Counted from the first letter of the stretch, positions 1 through 8,581 are shown. The stretch: 64,000 bases of DNA from Betaproteobacteria bacterium (GCA_016192825.1 JACPTK010000024.1:1-64000); one strand, 5' to 3'. Notes: generated by a model from the letters alone, not told the origin. Program-made: numbers and translations.

Positions 1-348
1 CTGGGCTGACCCTCCTGCGTTATGCAACACGGATTCGACACCCGCATCGTAACGCCTCGAGGCTCTCAGCCCATCTTCATCTCAATGATCTTGATGGCCT
101 TTCTCTTAAGGTAGTGCCATTGGAGCCTGGCCCCTTTGATTTTTGATTCCTGGGATATACTGCTGTCATAGGTCAAAAATGCGGGGTTAGCAGCCTGCTG
201 CCCCGGTTGAGCGACGCTGCGTTGGGAGGATGACCATGCAAGCCTCAGGTGCGCCTGGCGATCAGTCGCAGTTGCCACGCTTAGCAGGTCGGTTCCCATC
301 CTGTGCTGGGCTGCGCTTGCGTTTGTTCTCGCGGGCCTAACGTGGTTC

Positions 349-3300
349 ATGCGTCAGGGGCAGGATTCGCTGCTGTTCCCCGCGGCAGTCGGCCTCGCTG
401 GTGTCCTGGTAGGCGTTGTCTCGGCGATCCTGTTGAGGGCCCTGTTGCGGCGGATGCCGCATCTGACGGCTTCCGCGACGATCGGCCACCTGCTTTGCGT
501 CCCCCCTGCGGTCCAGGTCGGCAATCTGGCGGGAAGGCTTGCGGCGCAGTACCTCGCGACGGCGGGCGAGGGCGAAATCCTGGTCACCGCGGGATACGCG
601 GCGGCGGCAGTGACAGGTGCAAGTACCGTCCTTGCGGTCGGCAGCATGATCGGGGCGGCGGTGGGGGCGGCATTGAACGCAATGCTGGGGCCGGTTTGGC
701 GGCGGGTCGGACCTCGCGTCACGGGCATGCTGCCTTCGGGGTGGCGTGCGGTGCGGATCACGCTGCTCCTGGCGGCTCTCGCCGGCGCCCTCCTGTATGC
801 CCAGGAGCAGGGCGGACTGCCGCGGCCAGAAGCGCAGCCGCCCCAGTTTTCGCATTGGATCGAGCGCGAGAAGGCGATTTTCCGCTCAGTGCTGACGGCC
901 GAGCGGTACGATGTCCTAGTCCTTCCGCTTCAGGATGATGGCCGCAGTTTCGATCACGCCGCACGCTCGCTGATGACGCGATACCTGTCGCGGCGCATCA
1001 AGGAGCGAACCGGGCGGGCGATGCCCGACCCCACGATACTCGCGCGCGCGCTCGATTCCCGCGCCCGCCGCATTGATCTCGCGGACGCCCAGCGTATGGC
1101 CGAGTCGGTTGGCGCGCGCACGCTCGTCGTCAGCGAGGTGCGCCGTTCGGGCGAGACATTCGACATCCGCGGCCGCGTGTGGATGCGCGACGGAGACAAG
1201 GAACCATGGCGCGAAGGCGCGTCGGGCGCCATCGGAAAAGTTCCGTTTCACGATCGCCTGCCGCCGTCCGTCGCGTTCCGGGACACGGTCGATACGCTGC
1301 TGGACCAGATGAAACTCGGCGCGTCGAAGCCCGCGAACGCCACCAACAGGCCGTTGTCCGCGGCCCGCATCTTGCCGAATGACTTGCTCAGGCTTGCCAG
1401 CCTGACCGCCGGGTCGCCGGTCGACAGGGCGCTGCGACTGCAGGTGATGGCATCGCTTCACGTGCGCGAGAGCCTGGAGGCTAGCGCCCTTTGGGAGCGC
1501 GCCCTCGTGGCGCTGTGGGACGGGCCGGCCTCGCCGCTGAACCGCGTTCTCGAAGCGCGCGCCTATCTGCATCTTTCGCGACGACCGTACGCGCTGGAGA
1601 AGCTGAAGGAGGCGGATACACCCGCCGAACGGGCGCTGGTGGCCGTGCTGAATGGCGACGTGCCGGGCGTTGAGGCCGCGGTCAGCGCGATCGAGGATCC
1701 CGCGTTGCGGCTCATGACCGAGATCGAGCTTGCCGATCTTTACGAGGCATACGACCTGTATCCCCGGCTGGCTGCCCGCCGCAAGACGCTACTCGAGAAT
1801 CCGCTGACCGAGCCCATCGCGCTGTCTTTCCGGCTTTCGGCCCCGGACTGGTTCAGTCCGGATGTTCACGCTAACGTGGCGGGACGGTTGCAGGAGATCG
1901 CCCCGCACGTGGACTACCTGGACCAGGCTCGGGCGTGGCTGAGCTGGCTCTACTGGAATATCGGCTCGCTGACGGCACATGGCCTGCGGCTTGCGCGTTC
2001 GGTCGAGAAGCGCTACGCGAGCATATGGCGCGAGCAGGGCGCGCAGTGGCTGGCCCATCCGGGCGCCGACCAGCTGGCGCCATGGGACTATTACGATCTA
2101 CTGTTCGCGCTGAATCGCGCCGGGGTGGTGAAGTCGATTCGCGCCATGGTGCATAACCAGGACTTGCCCCAGCAGGCCGCGGACCTGATCGAGGCGCTCG
2201 GCGACACCTTCAGGGGGCATCCCTGGCTCACCTATCTGCATGCCATCGCGCTGGACAGCGCCGGGCGCAAGCTTCCCCTGGGGGCGACCCAGGAGCATTA
2301 CTTCTATAGGAGCAGCGCCCTGGCGGTCGCTGTCTACCAGTGGGAGCAGGGCGAGTCGTTCATCTCCGCGTCGGCCGAGCACCTCATCTTCGAAAGAAAG
2401 TACGAAAAATATTCGGACGAGCCCATCAAGTGGTATCGCGGCGAGGTGGCGCCTCTACGGGAGTATATCGACCGCATCATTTTCGGGAACAAGGAGATCG
2501 AGCGGTCGGTTGTGGACGCGCGCCGCCGCCTGGAGTACTCCGACCGTTACTCGAAGCCGCTGAGTGAGGTGACGCAATGGTTGCGGCGCGCCGGCAAGCT
2601 TGAGGAGGCCGTGGCCGCGGTCGAGGCGAACCGCCACCGCTTCGTTGGCACGCTCAATCGCGTGCGGCTGATCGCGGAGGCCAGTGACAGCGACGGGCGG
2701 GGCGAGCTGCCAATCGCGCTGTACCAGGAGTTGCTGAAGCTCGACCCGGACTCTCAGACGGCGTACCAGCGCCTCGCCCAGGCGCATCTGGAGGCGGGGC
2801 GGCCGGACGAGGCGCAGCGCGTGTACCTTTCGTTCCCCGGTTTCGAGGCGCAGGGGGCGGCACACAATCCGGTGGCGCTGTCGAATTATGCCCAAGAAGC
2901 GGGGCAATTCCTGTACCTGAAGGGCTATCCGGAACAAGCAGTCGGTCTGTTCGTCCGTGCAGCGAAATCCGGGACCGGCGCCGCGTCGCAGATGTATGGT
3001 CGCGAGATTCTCGCTCTCATGGATAACGACATGCCGGCGGCGGTCCGGGAAGCGCGCATCGCGATGGAGCGCTATAACGATAGCTGGGCCACGATGCGGC
3101 ACACGATCTATCTCGCGTTAATGGGCGATTATGAGCAGGCGGATGCTACTCTGCGCAGGGTTGCGAACCGCATCACCGAGGATGACATCTGGATTGCTGC
3201 TTACGTGACGCACCGCGTTCAGGGAATCGAAGGGCCCGGCCTTCAGGCATGGCTGGAGAGTCTCGCCGAAGGCGACATTCTGCAAAGCTATCAGACCAAG

Positions 3301-4077
3301 GCGCTCAGGGAGCGGCACGCCTTCATGCTCGCCGTCACGGATCGGGCGCCGTCGGGCGAGGCGCTGGCCAGTGTCCGCCGCGCAGCTGCCGTCAACAACC
3401 AATCGCCCTTCTACGCCCGCATCGCCGACGGCTATATCGCGCTGCGCCGGGGCGACTTTGCGACAGCCGCGGACAAGTTGCGCAGTCCGCACAATGATCT
3501 TTTCAACATCAGCGCGACCCGCCGCGAGCAGCTGAGCGAGCTGCTTCCCTACCTCACCTGGGCGTATCTGCGCTCGGGCAAGGCCGACCAGGCGGAAAAG
3601 ATGGTGAGAGATCATTTGATCAACCTGGGGACCGACTCGGACTACCTGATCGCCCGCGCGTTGCTGAAGGGGGCCGGCGGCGACCATGAGGCGGCCCTGG
3701 TCCTGCTGAAGCGGGCGTTCGTGAGGCTGCCCTCGCTTCAGACGCGCGCGTTTTTTCCCGGCTACATCCTGCTCGAGGCCTGCGAGTTCCTGTTCGAGGC
3801 GAGCGGGAGCGATGCCTATCGCGAAACCCTTGAAGACCTGGCGCGGCGCTTGCAGGTGAACCTGCCGTACGCCTGGGCGGCTGCTTTCGAAGCGAAGTAC
3901 GCGCAGGAAGCCGAGAGGCGGCAGCTGGCGATTGCCGCCGCTTCGATACTGGACCCGAAGTCCCACAGAATCGCGCACGTCGCCGCGGCCGAGCGGGCGG
4001 CCTTGCGCAATGCAGCGCTGCGCCACTCGAGCACGCTGGGTGCTGCGTTGAGATACAAAGCGACTCGTGTGAGGTAA
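349..4077 (+). CDS. Large membrane-anchored TPR-repeat protein, possible 5' frameshift
   Basis: As read from ATG 349 this is a 1242-aa protein. Residues about 5-70 and 80-150 are hydrophobic (several membrane helices). A segment at about 180-320 (VLVLPLQDDGRSF and GARTLVVSEV) resembles TolB-N/FlgO-like domains, and the remaining 900 residues are helical TPR-type repeats. Function not recognised; a scaffold is likely. The start is doubtful. A good Shine-Dalgarno (GGGAGGA, 224-230) precedes ATG 236 in another frame, which stops at 338-340. The 349 frame is open from 211 and encodes a membrane helix (ILCWAALAFVLAGLTWF) just before 349 but has no start codon there. One extra G near 293 would join the two and give 37 more N-terminal residues. 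TATACT at 156-161 may be a -10 box. Confidence 0.8.
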   Translation: MRQGQDSLLFPAAVGLAGVLVGVVSAILLRALLRRMPHLTASATIGHLLCVPPAVQVGNLAGRLAAQYLATAGEGEILVTAGYAAAAVTGASTVLAVGSMIGAAVGAALNAMLGPVWRRVGPRVTGMLPSGWRAVRITLLLAALAGALLYAQEQGGLPRPEAQPPQFSHWIEREKAIFRSVLTAERYDVLVLPLQDDGRSFDHAARSLMTRYLSRRIKERTGRAMPDPTILARALDSRARRIDLADAQRMAESVGARTLVVSEVRRSGETFDIRGRVWMRDGDKEPWREGASGAIGKVPFHDRLPPSVAFRDTVDTLLDQMKLGASKPANATNRPLSAARILPNDLLRLASLTAGSPVDRALRLQVMASLHVRESLEASALWERALVALWDGPASPLNRVLEARAYLHLSRRPYALEKLKEADTPAERALVAVLNGDVPGVEAAVSAIEDPALRLMTEIELADLYEAYDLYPRLAARRKTLLENPLTEPIALSFRLSAPDWFSPDVHANVAGRLQEIAPHVDYLDQARAWLSWLYWNIGSLTAHGLRLARSVEKRYASIWREQGAQWLAHPGADQLAPWDYYDLLFALNRAGVVKSIRAMVHNQDLPQQAADLIEALGDTFRGHPWLTYLHAIALDSAGRKLPLGATQEHYFYRSSALAVAVYQWEQGESFISASAEHLIFERKYEKYSDEPIKWYRGEVAPLREYIDRIIFGNKEIERSVVDARRRLEYSDRYSKPLSEVTQWLRRAGKLEEAVAAVEANRHRFVGTLNRVRLIAEASDSDGRGELPIALYQELLKLDPDSQTAYQRLAQAHLEAGRPDEAQRVYLSFPGFEAQGAAHNPVALSNYAQEAGQFLYLKGYPEQAVGLFVRAAKSGTGAASQMYGREILALMDNDMPAAVREARIAMERYNDSWATMRHTIYLALMGDYEQADATLRRVANRITEDDIWIAAYVTHRVQGIEGPGLQAWLESLAEGDILQSYQTKALRERHAFMLAVTDRAPSGEALASVRRAAAVNNQSPFYARIADGYIALRRGDFATAADKLRSPHNDLFNISATRREQLSELLPYLTWAYLRSGKADQAEKMVRDHLINLGTDSDYLIARALLKGAGGDHEAALVLLKRAFVRLPSLQTRAFFPGYILLEACEFLFEASGSDAYRETLEDLARRLQVNLPYAWAAAFEAKYAQEAERRQLAIAAASILDPKSHRIAHVAAAERAALRNAALRHSSTLGAALRYKATRVR

Positions 4078-4120
4078 TTGCCGGAAGATCCGAACTGCCA
4101 GGACGCCAGGAGTCTAAGTC

Positions 4121-4156
4121 GAATCACGACTCACGACTCACGAATCACGACGCACG
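4121..4156. repeat. Short degenerate tandem repeat (CACGACT-type)
   Basis: The unit TCACGAC/TCACGAA is repeated about five times between the TPR gene and the nhaA scrap. Similar strings lie at 20092-20108 (GAATCACGACTCACG) and near 21784, again in spacers. No coding meaning is visible. Confidence 0.6.
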
Positions 4157-4178
4157 CCTTTCCCGAGTAGTGTCGAGC

Positions 4179-4321
4179 ATGGCAGACCACAGCTATCCGC
4201 TGGAATCCCTTTTCGGCCGCATCCTCTCGCCGTTCCCGTCCTGTTCAACCGCGGCGGCATACGCCATCCGCTGCCTTACGCCCTTGTCGGCGTGCTGTTA
4301 TGGGGTACGGTGCAAAGGTGT
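4179..4321 (+). pseudogene. Remnant of Na+/H+ antiporter NhaA (two joined pieces)
   Basis: ATG 4179 reads MADHSYPLESLFGRILSPF, resembling the N-terminus of proteobacterial NhaA just before the first membrane helix. A frame change then gives FNRGGIRHPLPYALVGVLLW, resembling an internal NhaA helix (family pattern LNR.GVR.L.PYLLVG..LW). Most of the roughly 400-residue protein is missing, so this looks like an internal deletion with a frameshift. The match is from memory of the family and is moderate. Confidence 0.45.
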
Positions 4322-4323
4322 TC

Positions 4324-5154
4324 TTACCGGTCCAGTGCCAGGGCGTTGGCTTCAGCGGCGCAGTCGAGCCGAGACTGCCTGCCTGCAGCCCTCGCCGCGG
4401 CGATCTCCTTGCGCGCTTCCGCCACCTGGGCGACGAATACGGAGTTCGCGTGCAGGCGGCTCACGGTCGCGGCGCCGATGATCCGGCCGGCGTCCAGATC
4501 GCTCTTCCAGTGCACGCCGCAGACCACGCGGCTCTGAGCATAGGCCACGCCGCGCGCGAAAATGTCGTTGGCACGCTCCGGCGCAGCCTCTGCGAGCACG
4601 AGCGCCCAGGCCCAGCCGATCGACGAATGGCCGGATGGGTAGGAATCAGCCTTCATTTTGACCTGCTCCTTCGGGGTGCAGGTCGCGTCGCTGGTCCCCA
4701 TGAAGGGGCGCGGGCGCTTGTAATGTTCCTTCGCCTTGTCGGTCGCCCGGCTCGCGTCCATGCGGACGCGCCTCAGGAGCATGTTGAGGTGCGGCGTGGC
4801 TTCGGCCGAAACCGCTATGCCGAGCGCGCACGAAAAATGCCCGGTGGCCGCGGGGAAGGTGAGCTCCGCGTCCGTTGCCGCCTGCTCCCAGCGCGGCGTG
4901 GTGCGCAGCGCCCGCGTCGTGCGATAGGTTTCTCCGTCCGCGGACTGCGCGGCAGAACCCGCTTGCGGCGGGGCTGGCAATATAGCCAGGCTGTCAGGCA
5001 GCTCGTTCGGTTGGAGGTAGCCGGCCACGTAGCCCGGCCGCACCTCCGGGAGTTGCGTTGGAGGCGTCGGAGTCCCGACGGAAGCGCAGCCCCCTAACAA
5101 CAATGCTGCCGATAAAACGAGCCGTTTGATGGTCCCACCGTATCGGATCTTCAT
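4324..5154 (-). CDS. Class A non-specific acid phosphatase, PAP2 superfamily lipoprotein
   Basis: This 276-aa lipoprotein (lipobox LLGGC, Cys23) should hydrolyse phosphomonoesters in the periplasm. All three motifs of the acid phosphatase/PAP2 superfamily are present: K142-x6-R149-P, PSGH at 173-176 with the catalytic His, and S208-R209...H215-x3-D219 (SRVVCGVHWKSDLDAGR), the usual PhoN/PhoC arrangement. ATG 5154 has an AGGAAAGGA ribosome site about 7 bases upstream. It is convergent with the nhaA scrap and divergent from the small gene at 5276, with no obvious operon partner. Function at family level is secure; the substrate is unknown. Confidence 0.92.
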   Translation of the reverse strand: MKIRYGGTIKRLVLSAALLLGGCASVGTPTPPTQLPEVRPGYVAGYLQPNELPDSLAILPAPPQAGSAAQSADGETYRTTRALRTTPRWEQAATDAELTFPAATGHFSCALGIAVSAEATPHLNMLLRRVRMDASRATDKAKEHYKRPRPFMGTSDATCTPKEQVKMKADSYPSGHSSIGWAWALVLAEAAPERANDIFARGVAYAQSRVVCGVHWKSDLDAGRIIGAATVSRLHANSVFVAQVAEARKEIAAARAAGRQSRLDCAAEANALALDR

Positions 5155-5275
5155 TTGAATATCCTTTCCTGGAGGACGGACGGCATTCCCCGTTCACCGC
5201 ACTCTACTGTCATGCCGTTTCTGCTCGTTGATCCAGGTCAAGGGAAGGCGTCGTTGACCGACCGGAGATGCCTCC

Positions 5276-5440
5276 ATGCGCGACGACAGTCCCGCTGAAC
5301 GGAGGTACTGGATCAGCAAGGTGGAGGAGATGCGGAAGCAGATGGACCAGGAAGAGCTGGAGCGCCGGCGCAAGGCGGCCACACCGCCCGCTTCGCCGGT
5401 GAAGGCCATGGCCGGAGCGGGACAGCCGCTGCCCGTTTAA
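5276..5440 (+). CDS. Small charged helical protein (54 aa), uncharacterised
   Basis: ATG 5276 with CCGGAG at 5262-5267 opens a 54-codon frame. It has a strongly charged, probably helical middle (KVEEMRKQMDQEELERRRK) and an Ala/Pro-rich tail. A strong rho-independent terminator begins 21 bases after the stop codon, so the frame is framed by both initiation and termination signals. No family was recognised. Confidence 0.6.
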   Translation: MRDDSPAERRYWISKVEEMRKQMDQEELERRRKAATPPASPVKAMAGAGQPLPV

Positions 5441-5461
5441 TTGCAGGCGCCTTCAACGAAA

Positions 5462-5483
5462 AAGCCCCGCTTGCGCGGGGCTT
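5462..5483 (+). terminator. Rho-independent terminator after the 54-aa gene
   Basis: A perfect 9-bp stem AAGCCCCGC/GCGGGGCTT with a TTGC loop, preceded by A residues and followed by a pyrimidine-rich tract (CTCTT). Confidence 0.85.
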
Positions 5484-5548
5484 CTCTTCGGCGAAACGGT
5501 GGTCTGTTGCCGATTCGTGAGGTCCAGAAAGTCGGCGGGCCGCCGTGG

Positions 5549-5614
5549 TCACTCGGGCTCGATGCCGAGGTCCTTGATCAGCTTCCCGGTTTCCACCAGG
5601 TCCTTGACGCGGGG
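5549..5614 (-). pseudogene. C-terminal scrap of an unidentified protein
   Basis: Read on the minus strand, the segment gives RVKDLVETGKLIKDLGIEPE followed by a stop. It resembles the C-terminal helix of a periplasmic solute-binding protein, but it is too short to assign. No start or body of a gene is present, and it is cut off by the hairpin at 5627. Recorded as a probable gene scrap only. Confidence 0.3.
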
Positions 5615-5626
5615 AAAAGGGCGGGG

Positions 5627-5647
5627 AAAAGGGGACGCGCCCCTTTT
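5627..5647. repeat. Hairpin repeat D (AAAAGGGG-ACGCG-CCCCTTTT)
   Basis: An 8-bp perfect stem with a five-base loop, placed exactly at the left edge of the first queG remnant. The core AAAGGGGACG recurs at 15172, 15185, 15367, 16914 and 21833, always in the same orientation and in spacers. The 15367 copy is again a full hairpin. Confidence 0.75.
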
Positions 5648-5652
5648 CGCTC

Positions 5653-6005
5653 ACTTTCATCTCGCGCTACGCGATGGGGCGCGACTATCACAAGCTCATG
5701 CGCCGGCGGATGCAGCTGCTCGCCGACCGCATCGAGGAGAGCGTGGGCGCGTTCCGCTACCGGGTGTTCACCGACACGGCGCCGGTGATGGAAGTCGAGC
5801 TGGCGGGGAGGGCGGGGCTCGGCTGGCGGGGAGTGCGATACACCGGATCGGGTACGAGCGGTGGTTGCGTAATTTGGCGGTGGGGCTCGGTAATGCGTCG
5901 AAATCGGCAGCGGTGATAGACAAACTCAATGCGAGGGCGGAACATTCATCCGCACTAGTTCGTGAGCATGTCGACTGGGCGCTGGCGCGACAACACTGCA
6001 AATAG
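5653..6005 (+). pseudogene. queG: queG (epoxyqueuosine reductase) remnant 1, internally deleted
   Basis: The first half reads ISRYAMGRDYHK...RVFTDTAPVMEVELAGRAGLGWRG, the middle of QueG. Near 5830 it jumps into another frame and continues SAIHRIGYERWLRNLAVGLGNA...LVREHVDWALARQ to a stop at 6003-6005, the QueG C-terminus. The cysteine-rich part binding two 4Fe-4S clusters is missing, as is the N-terminus. The junction lies in GGCTGGCGGGGAG, which also occurs at the equivalent point of the second copy (7600-7613), suggesting a microhomology deletion. Intact QueG performs the last step of queuosine synthesis; this copy cannot. Confidence 0.85.
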
Positions 6006-6031
6006 ACAGGATTAACAGGATTTACAGGATT
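6005..6031. repeat. Repeat E: three direct units of ACAGGATT
   Basis: ACAGGATTA, ACAGGATTT and ACAGGATTA follow each other directly after the queG remnant stop codon. A related palindromic version lies at 61361-61413. Confidence 0.65.
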
Positions 6032-6077
6032 AGAACAAAACACCTTTTCACTGCTCGCCTTCTTCGTGTTGTGGCTC

Positions 6078-6245
6078 ATGAACAGGCTGCTAAAGGAGTT
6101 TGCCGGCCCTGAGACCTATATTCCGCTCGGCCGGCTCGGCGAGCCGTGGGAGGTCGCCGAGGTCGCGCTCTTCCTCGCGTCAACCCCGGCAACTTTCCTG
6201 CAGGGCGAGGACATTTGCATCGACGGGGGTCACTCCGCGCACTGA
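6078..6245 (+). pseudogene. C-terminal fragment of a short-chain dehydrogenase/reductase
   Basis: Only 55 codons remain (...PLGRLGEPWEVAEVALFLAS...GEDICIDGGH). This is the typical end of SDR enzymes, where the PxGRxGxPxEVA and DGG motifs sit. The Rossmann nucleotide-binding segment and the Ser-Tyr-Lys catalytic residues are absent, so it is not a working enzyme. It is wedged between the queG remnant and a convergent Bug gene. Confidence 0.8.
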
Positions 6246-6272
6246 ATCGTGCGCCAGCCGCGACACCGGGCG

Positions 6273-7247
6273 CTAGTCGACCTTCAAGCCGGCTGCCTTC
6301 ACGACTTTGGCCCATTTGGCGATCTCGGACTTGATGAGCGCGCCGAAATCCTCGGGTGTGCGGCCGACTGGCTCGCTGCCGAGTTTCGCGAGCCGTTCCC
6401 TCACGTCCGGCAGCTTCAGTGTGCTCGCCATCTGCCGCTGCAGGGTGGCGACGACGGTCCTGGGCGTGCCTGCCGGTGCCAGGATCCCGAACCACGCTGC
6501 CATCTCGTAGCCGGGCACGCCGGCTTCCGCCACCGTTGGCACTTCCGGCAGCGCGCCCGTGCGCTTCGATGCACCAACCGCGAGCACGCGCAGTCTGCCG
6601 GAGTGGACGTGGGCGCCGACCGAAATGAGATTTTCAATCAGCAGCGCTGTCTCGCCGCGCAGCAAGCCGATTACCGACTGCGTGCCTTTGTATGGGACGT
6701 GCACGACATCGACCTTCGCGAGGCTCTTGAACAGCTCCATGGCCATGTGCGGCGTGCTGCCGTTGCCGCCCGACGCATAGTTCAGCACGCCGGGTTTCGC
6801 TCTGGCGAGCGCGATCAATTCCTTGACCGATTTCACCGGCACCGACGGATGCACGACGAGGAACATGTGCATGGTGACTGCTTGCGTGACGGGAGTGAAG
6901 TCCTTGACCGGGTGGTAGGCGAGCTTGGAGTAAAGACTCAGATTTGCCGCATGTGACAGTCCGACGATGATGATGGTGTAGCCGTCGGGCAAGGACTTTG
7001 CGGCGATCTCCGCGGCGATGTTGCCGCCCGCGCCTCCGCGATTGTCAATCACGACCGGTTGTTTCCACGCCTCGGTCATCCGCTCACCGAGGATCCGCGC
7101 GAGCGCATCGGTAGCGCCGCCAGGTGGGAACGGCACGACGAACCGAATCGACTTCTGCGGGTAGTCCTGCGCCACAGCGAGACTAGGAGTCAATGCGGCA
7201 AGAAGGAGGGCGAGATGGTAGACCCACGTGGTAAGGCGCCTGTTCAT
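6273..7247 (-). CDS. Bug/TctC-family tripartite tricarboxylate transporter substrate-binding protein
   Basis: A 324-aa secreted receptor with a clear signal peptide (cleavage near ...SLAVAQ-DYPQ). It has the Bug landmarks: FVVPFPPGGATD, VVIDNRGGAGG, LPDGYT, NYASGGNGSTPH, VHVPYKGTQ and PEVPTVAEAGVPGY. Bug proteins bind carboxylates or other small organic molecules in the periplasm for TctAB-type transporters; no TctA/TctB is nearby. GGGAGG lies about nine bases before ATG 7247. The gene lies inside the queG-fragment zone and looks intact. Ligand unknown. Confidence 0.93.
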   Translation of the reverse strand: MNRRLTTWVYHLALLLAALTPSLAVAQDYPQKSIRFVVPFPPGGATDALARILGERMTEAWKQPVVIDNRGGAGGNIAAEIAAKSLPDGYTIIIVGLSHAANLSLYSKLAYHPVKDFTPVTQAVTMHMFLVVHPSVPVKSVKELIALARAKPGVLNYASGGNGSTPHMAMELFKSLAKVDVVHVPYKGTQSVIGLLRGETALLIENLISVGAHVHSGRLRVLAVGASKRTGALPEVPTVAEAGVPGYEMAAWFGILAPAGTPRTVVATLQRQMASTLKLPDVRERLAKLGSEPVGRTPEDFGALIKSEIAKWAKVVKAAGLKVD

Positions 7248-7449
7248 GGTGCGTTTCCTCCCGGTTCAGCGGATGCGCGGACGGGCTACGCCATTATTGC
7301 ACCGGCGTCTTGGCGGCCGCAACGACTATCGTGGCCGGGGTTCCGCTCCGCCGCCGATCACCGTATCATTTCCGTGAGCCTTGGGGGAGGGAGGCCGCGT
7401 TCGCAGGCGCACGCCATAACGGAAAAGTGGACGCAGCCGTTTTCACATG

Positions 7450-7810
7450 GGTGTACGGCTGCGATGATTGCCAGATGGTCTGTCCCTGGAACAAGTTTGC
7501 CTCACCGAGCGCGGAGCCGGACTTCGCGGTGCGGAACGGCCTCGACGACGTGACGCTGGTGGAGCTGTTCGGGTGGAGCGAGGCGGAGTTTCACGAGCGG
7601 CTGGCGGGGAGTGCGATACACAGGATAGGGTACGAGCGGTGGCTCAGGAACTTGGCGGTAGGCTTGGGCAACGCGCCAAGTTCCGATGCCGTGGTTGCCG
7701 CCCTTCGCGCCCGTGTGAGTCACGCTACCGACCTAGTGCGCGAACATGCCGCTTGGGCGCTTGGGCGCCACGGCGTCGGCGCCAAAAGACGGGAGAGCGG
7801 GAGGGCGTGA
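7450..7810 (+). pseudogene. queG: queG remnant 2 (C-terminal third)
   Basis: The frame encodes VYGCDDCQMVCPWNKF, the end of the QueG 4Fe-4S cluster region, and runs through LVELFGWSEAEFHERLAGSAIHR and NLAVGLGNAP to WALGRHG, then a stop at 7808. The N-terminal two thirds are missing; sequence upstream of 7445 is unrelated. It is clearly homologous to remnants 1 and 4, but differs from them at many codon positions, so it is not a recent duplicate. Confidence 0.85.
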
Positions 7811-7835
7811 GGGCGGGAGAGGGATATTTCCTTTT

Positions 7836-7880
7836 TCGATCTCCCGATTTCCCGATCTCGCGACCTCCCGATCTCCCGGG
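7836..7880. repeat. Low-complexity CTCCCGAT repeat
   Basis: Imperfect repeats of GATCTCCCGATTTCCCGAT type fill the gap between queG remnant 2 and remnant 3. No coding or structural role is visible. Confidence 0.6.
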
Positions 7881-7883
7881 TTC

Positions 7884-7931
7884 TCGGGACTGGTGCGGGA
7901 GCACGTTTCGTGGGCCCTCGGGCGGCACCCA
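7884..7931 (+). pseudogene. queG: queG remnant 3 (last 16 codons)
   Basis: In frame the segment reads SGLVREHVSWALGRHP, matching the extreme C-terminus of the other copies (LVREHAAWALGRH in remnant 2, LVREHIAWALARH in remnant 4). It ends 15 bases before the higBA promoter, so the toxin-antitoxin pair lies exactly between two queG tails. Confidence 0.75.
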
Positions 7932-7945
7932 GCACAAACCTTGCC

Positions 7946-7972
7946 TTGACGTTTAACGTTAAACGTTATACT
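7946..7972 (+). promoter_or_regulatory. higBA promoter with palindromic operator
   Basis: TTGACG (7946-7951) and TATACT (7967-7972) form a sigma-70-like promoter with a 15-base spacer. The perfect 16-bp palindrome CGTTTAACGTTAAACG (7950-7965) overlaps the -35 end and fills the spacer. HigA-type antitoxins repress their own promoter at such palindromes, so autoregulation by the downstream HigA is the natural reading. Confidence 0.75.
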
Positions 7973-7981
7973 CTGTGATGC

Positions 7982-8260
7982 GTGATCAAGAGCTTCCGTA
8001 GCGCAGAAACCAGAGTCTTGTTCGAAACTGGCAAGAGCAAACGGTTCTCCGCTGTCGCGAACGTTGCGGTACGCAAACTAGCGCAACTTGACGCTGCAGA
8101 AACGCTGGACTTTCTGCGTTCCCCGCCGGGCAATCGGCTAGAAGCTTTGAAGGGCGATCGGGCAGGGCAGTTCAGCATTCGCGTGAACGACCAGTATCGG
8201 CTTTGTTTCCGCTGGACGACAGCCGGGCCGGAAGATGTAGAGATTACGGATTATCACTGA
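7982..8260 (+). CDS. higB: RelE/HigB-type toxin
   Basis: A 92-aa protein starting at GTG 7982, with the HigB/GraT pattern: MIKSFRSAETRVLFETGKSKRF at the start, a middle NRLEALKGDRAGQFSIRVN, and the C-terminal QYRLCFRW...DVEITDYH. The family cleaves mRNA on the ribosome. The antitoxin gene follows after 13 bases, in the toxin-first order usual for higBA. The module lies between queG remnants 3 and 4. Confidence 0.9.
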   Translation: MIKSFRSAETRVLFETGKSKRFSAVANVAVRKLAQLDAAETLDFLRSPPGNRLEALKGDRAGQFSIRVNDQYRLCFRWTTAGPEDVEITDYH

Positions 8261-8273
8261 CGGAGTAACGGCC

Positions 8274-8573
8274 ATGTTCAAGAACGGTATGCGGCCCGTG
8301 CATCCAGGCGAGGTGCTTCGGGAAGATTTTCTGGCGCCGCTTGGAATGAGCGCCAACGCGCTTGCGAAGGCGCTGAATGTCCCTGCGCCTCGGATCAACG
8401 ACGTAGTACGCGAACGGCGCGGCATTTCGGCGGATACTGCCATGCGATTGGCGCGCTATTTCGGCGGCGACGCGCGCTCGTGGCTGAATCTACAGGCCGC
8501 GTATGATCTGCGCGTCGCCGAAATCGAAAACGCAAAGCGCATCGAGCGCGAAGTTACTCCGGCCGCGGCCTGA
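8274..8573 (+). CDS. higA: HigA-type antitoxin, XRE-family HTH
   Basis: A 99-aa protein from ATG 8274. It opens with MRPVHPGEVLREDFLAPLGM and has an XRE helix-turn-helix (SANALAKALNVPAPRINDVV) followed by the family signature SADTAMRLARYFGGDARSWLNLQ. It should neutralise HigB and bind the palindrome at 7950. Eight bases after its stop the fourth queG fragment begins. Confidence 0.92.
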   Translation: MFKNGMRPVHPGEVLREDFLAPLGMSANALAKALNVPAPRINDVVRERRGISADTAMRLARYFGGDARSWLNLQAAYDLRVAEIENAKRIEREVTPAAA

Positions 8574-8581
8574 TGGCGTAA

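Noticed and set aside
7836-7880. CRISPR-like short repeats
   Set aside because: Units are contiguous and degenerate without unique spacers; simple low-complexity DNA. The same holds for 4121 and 56115.
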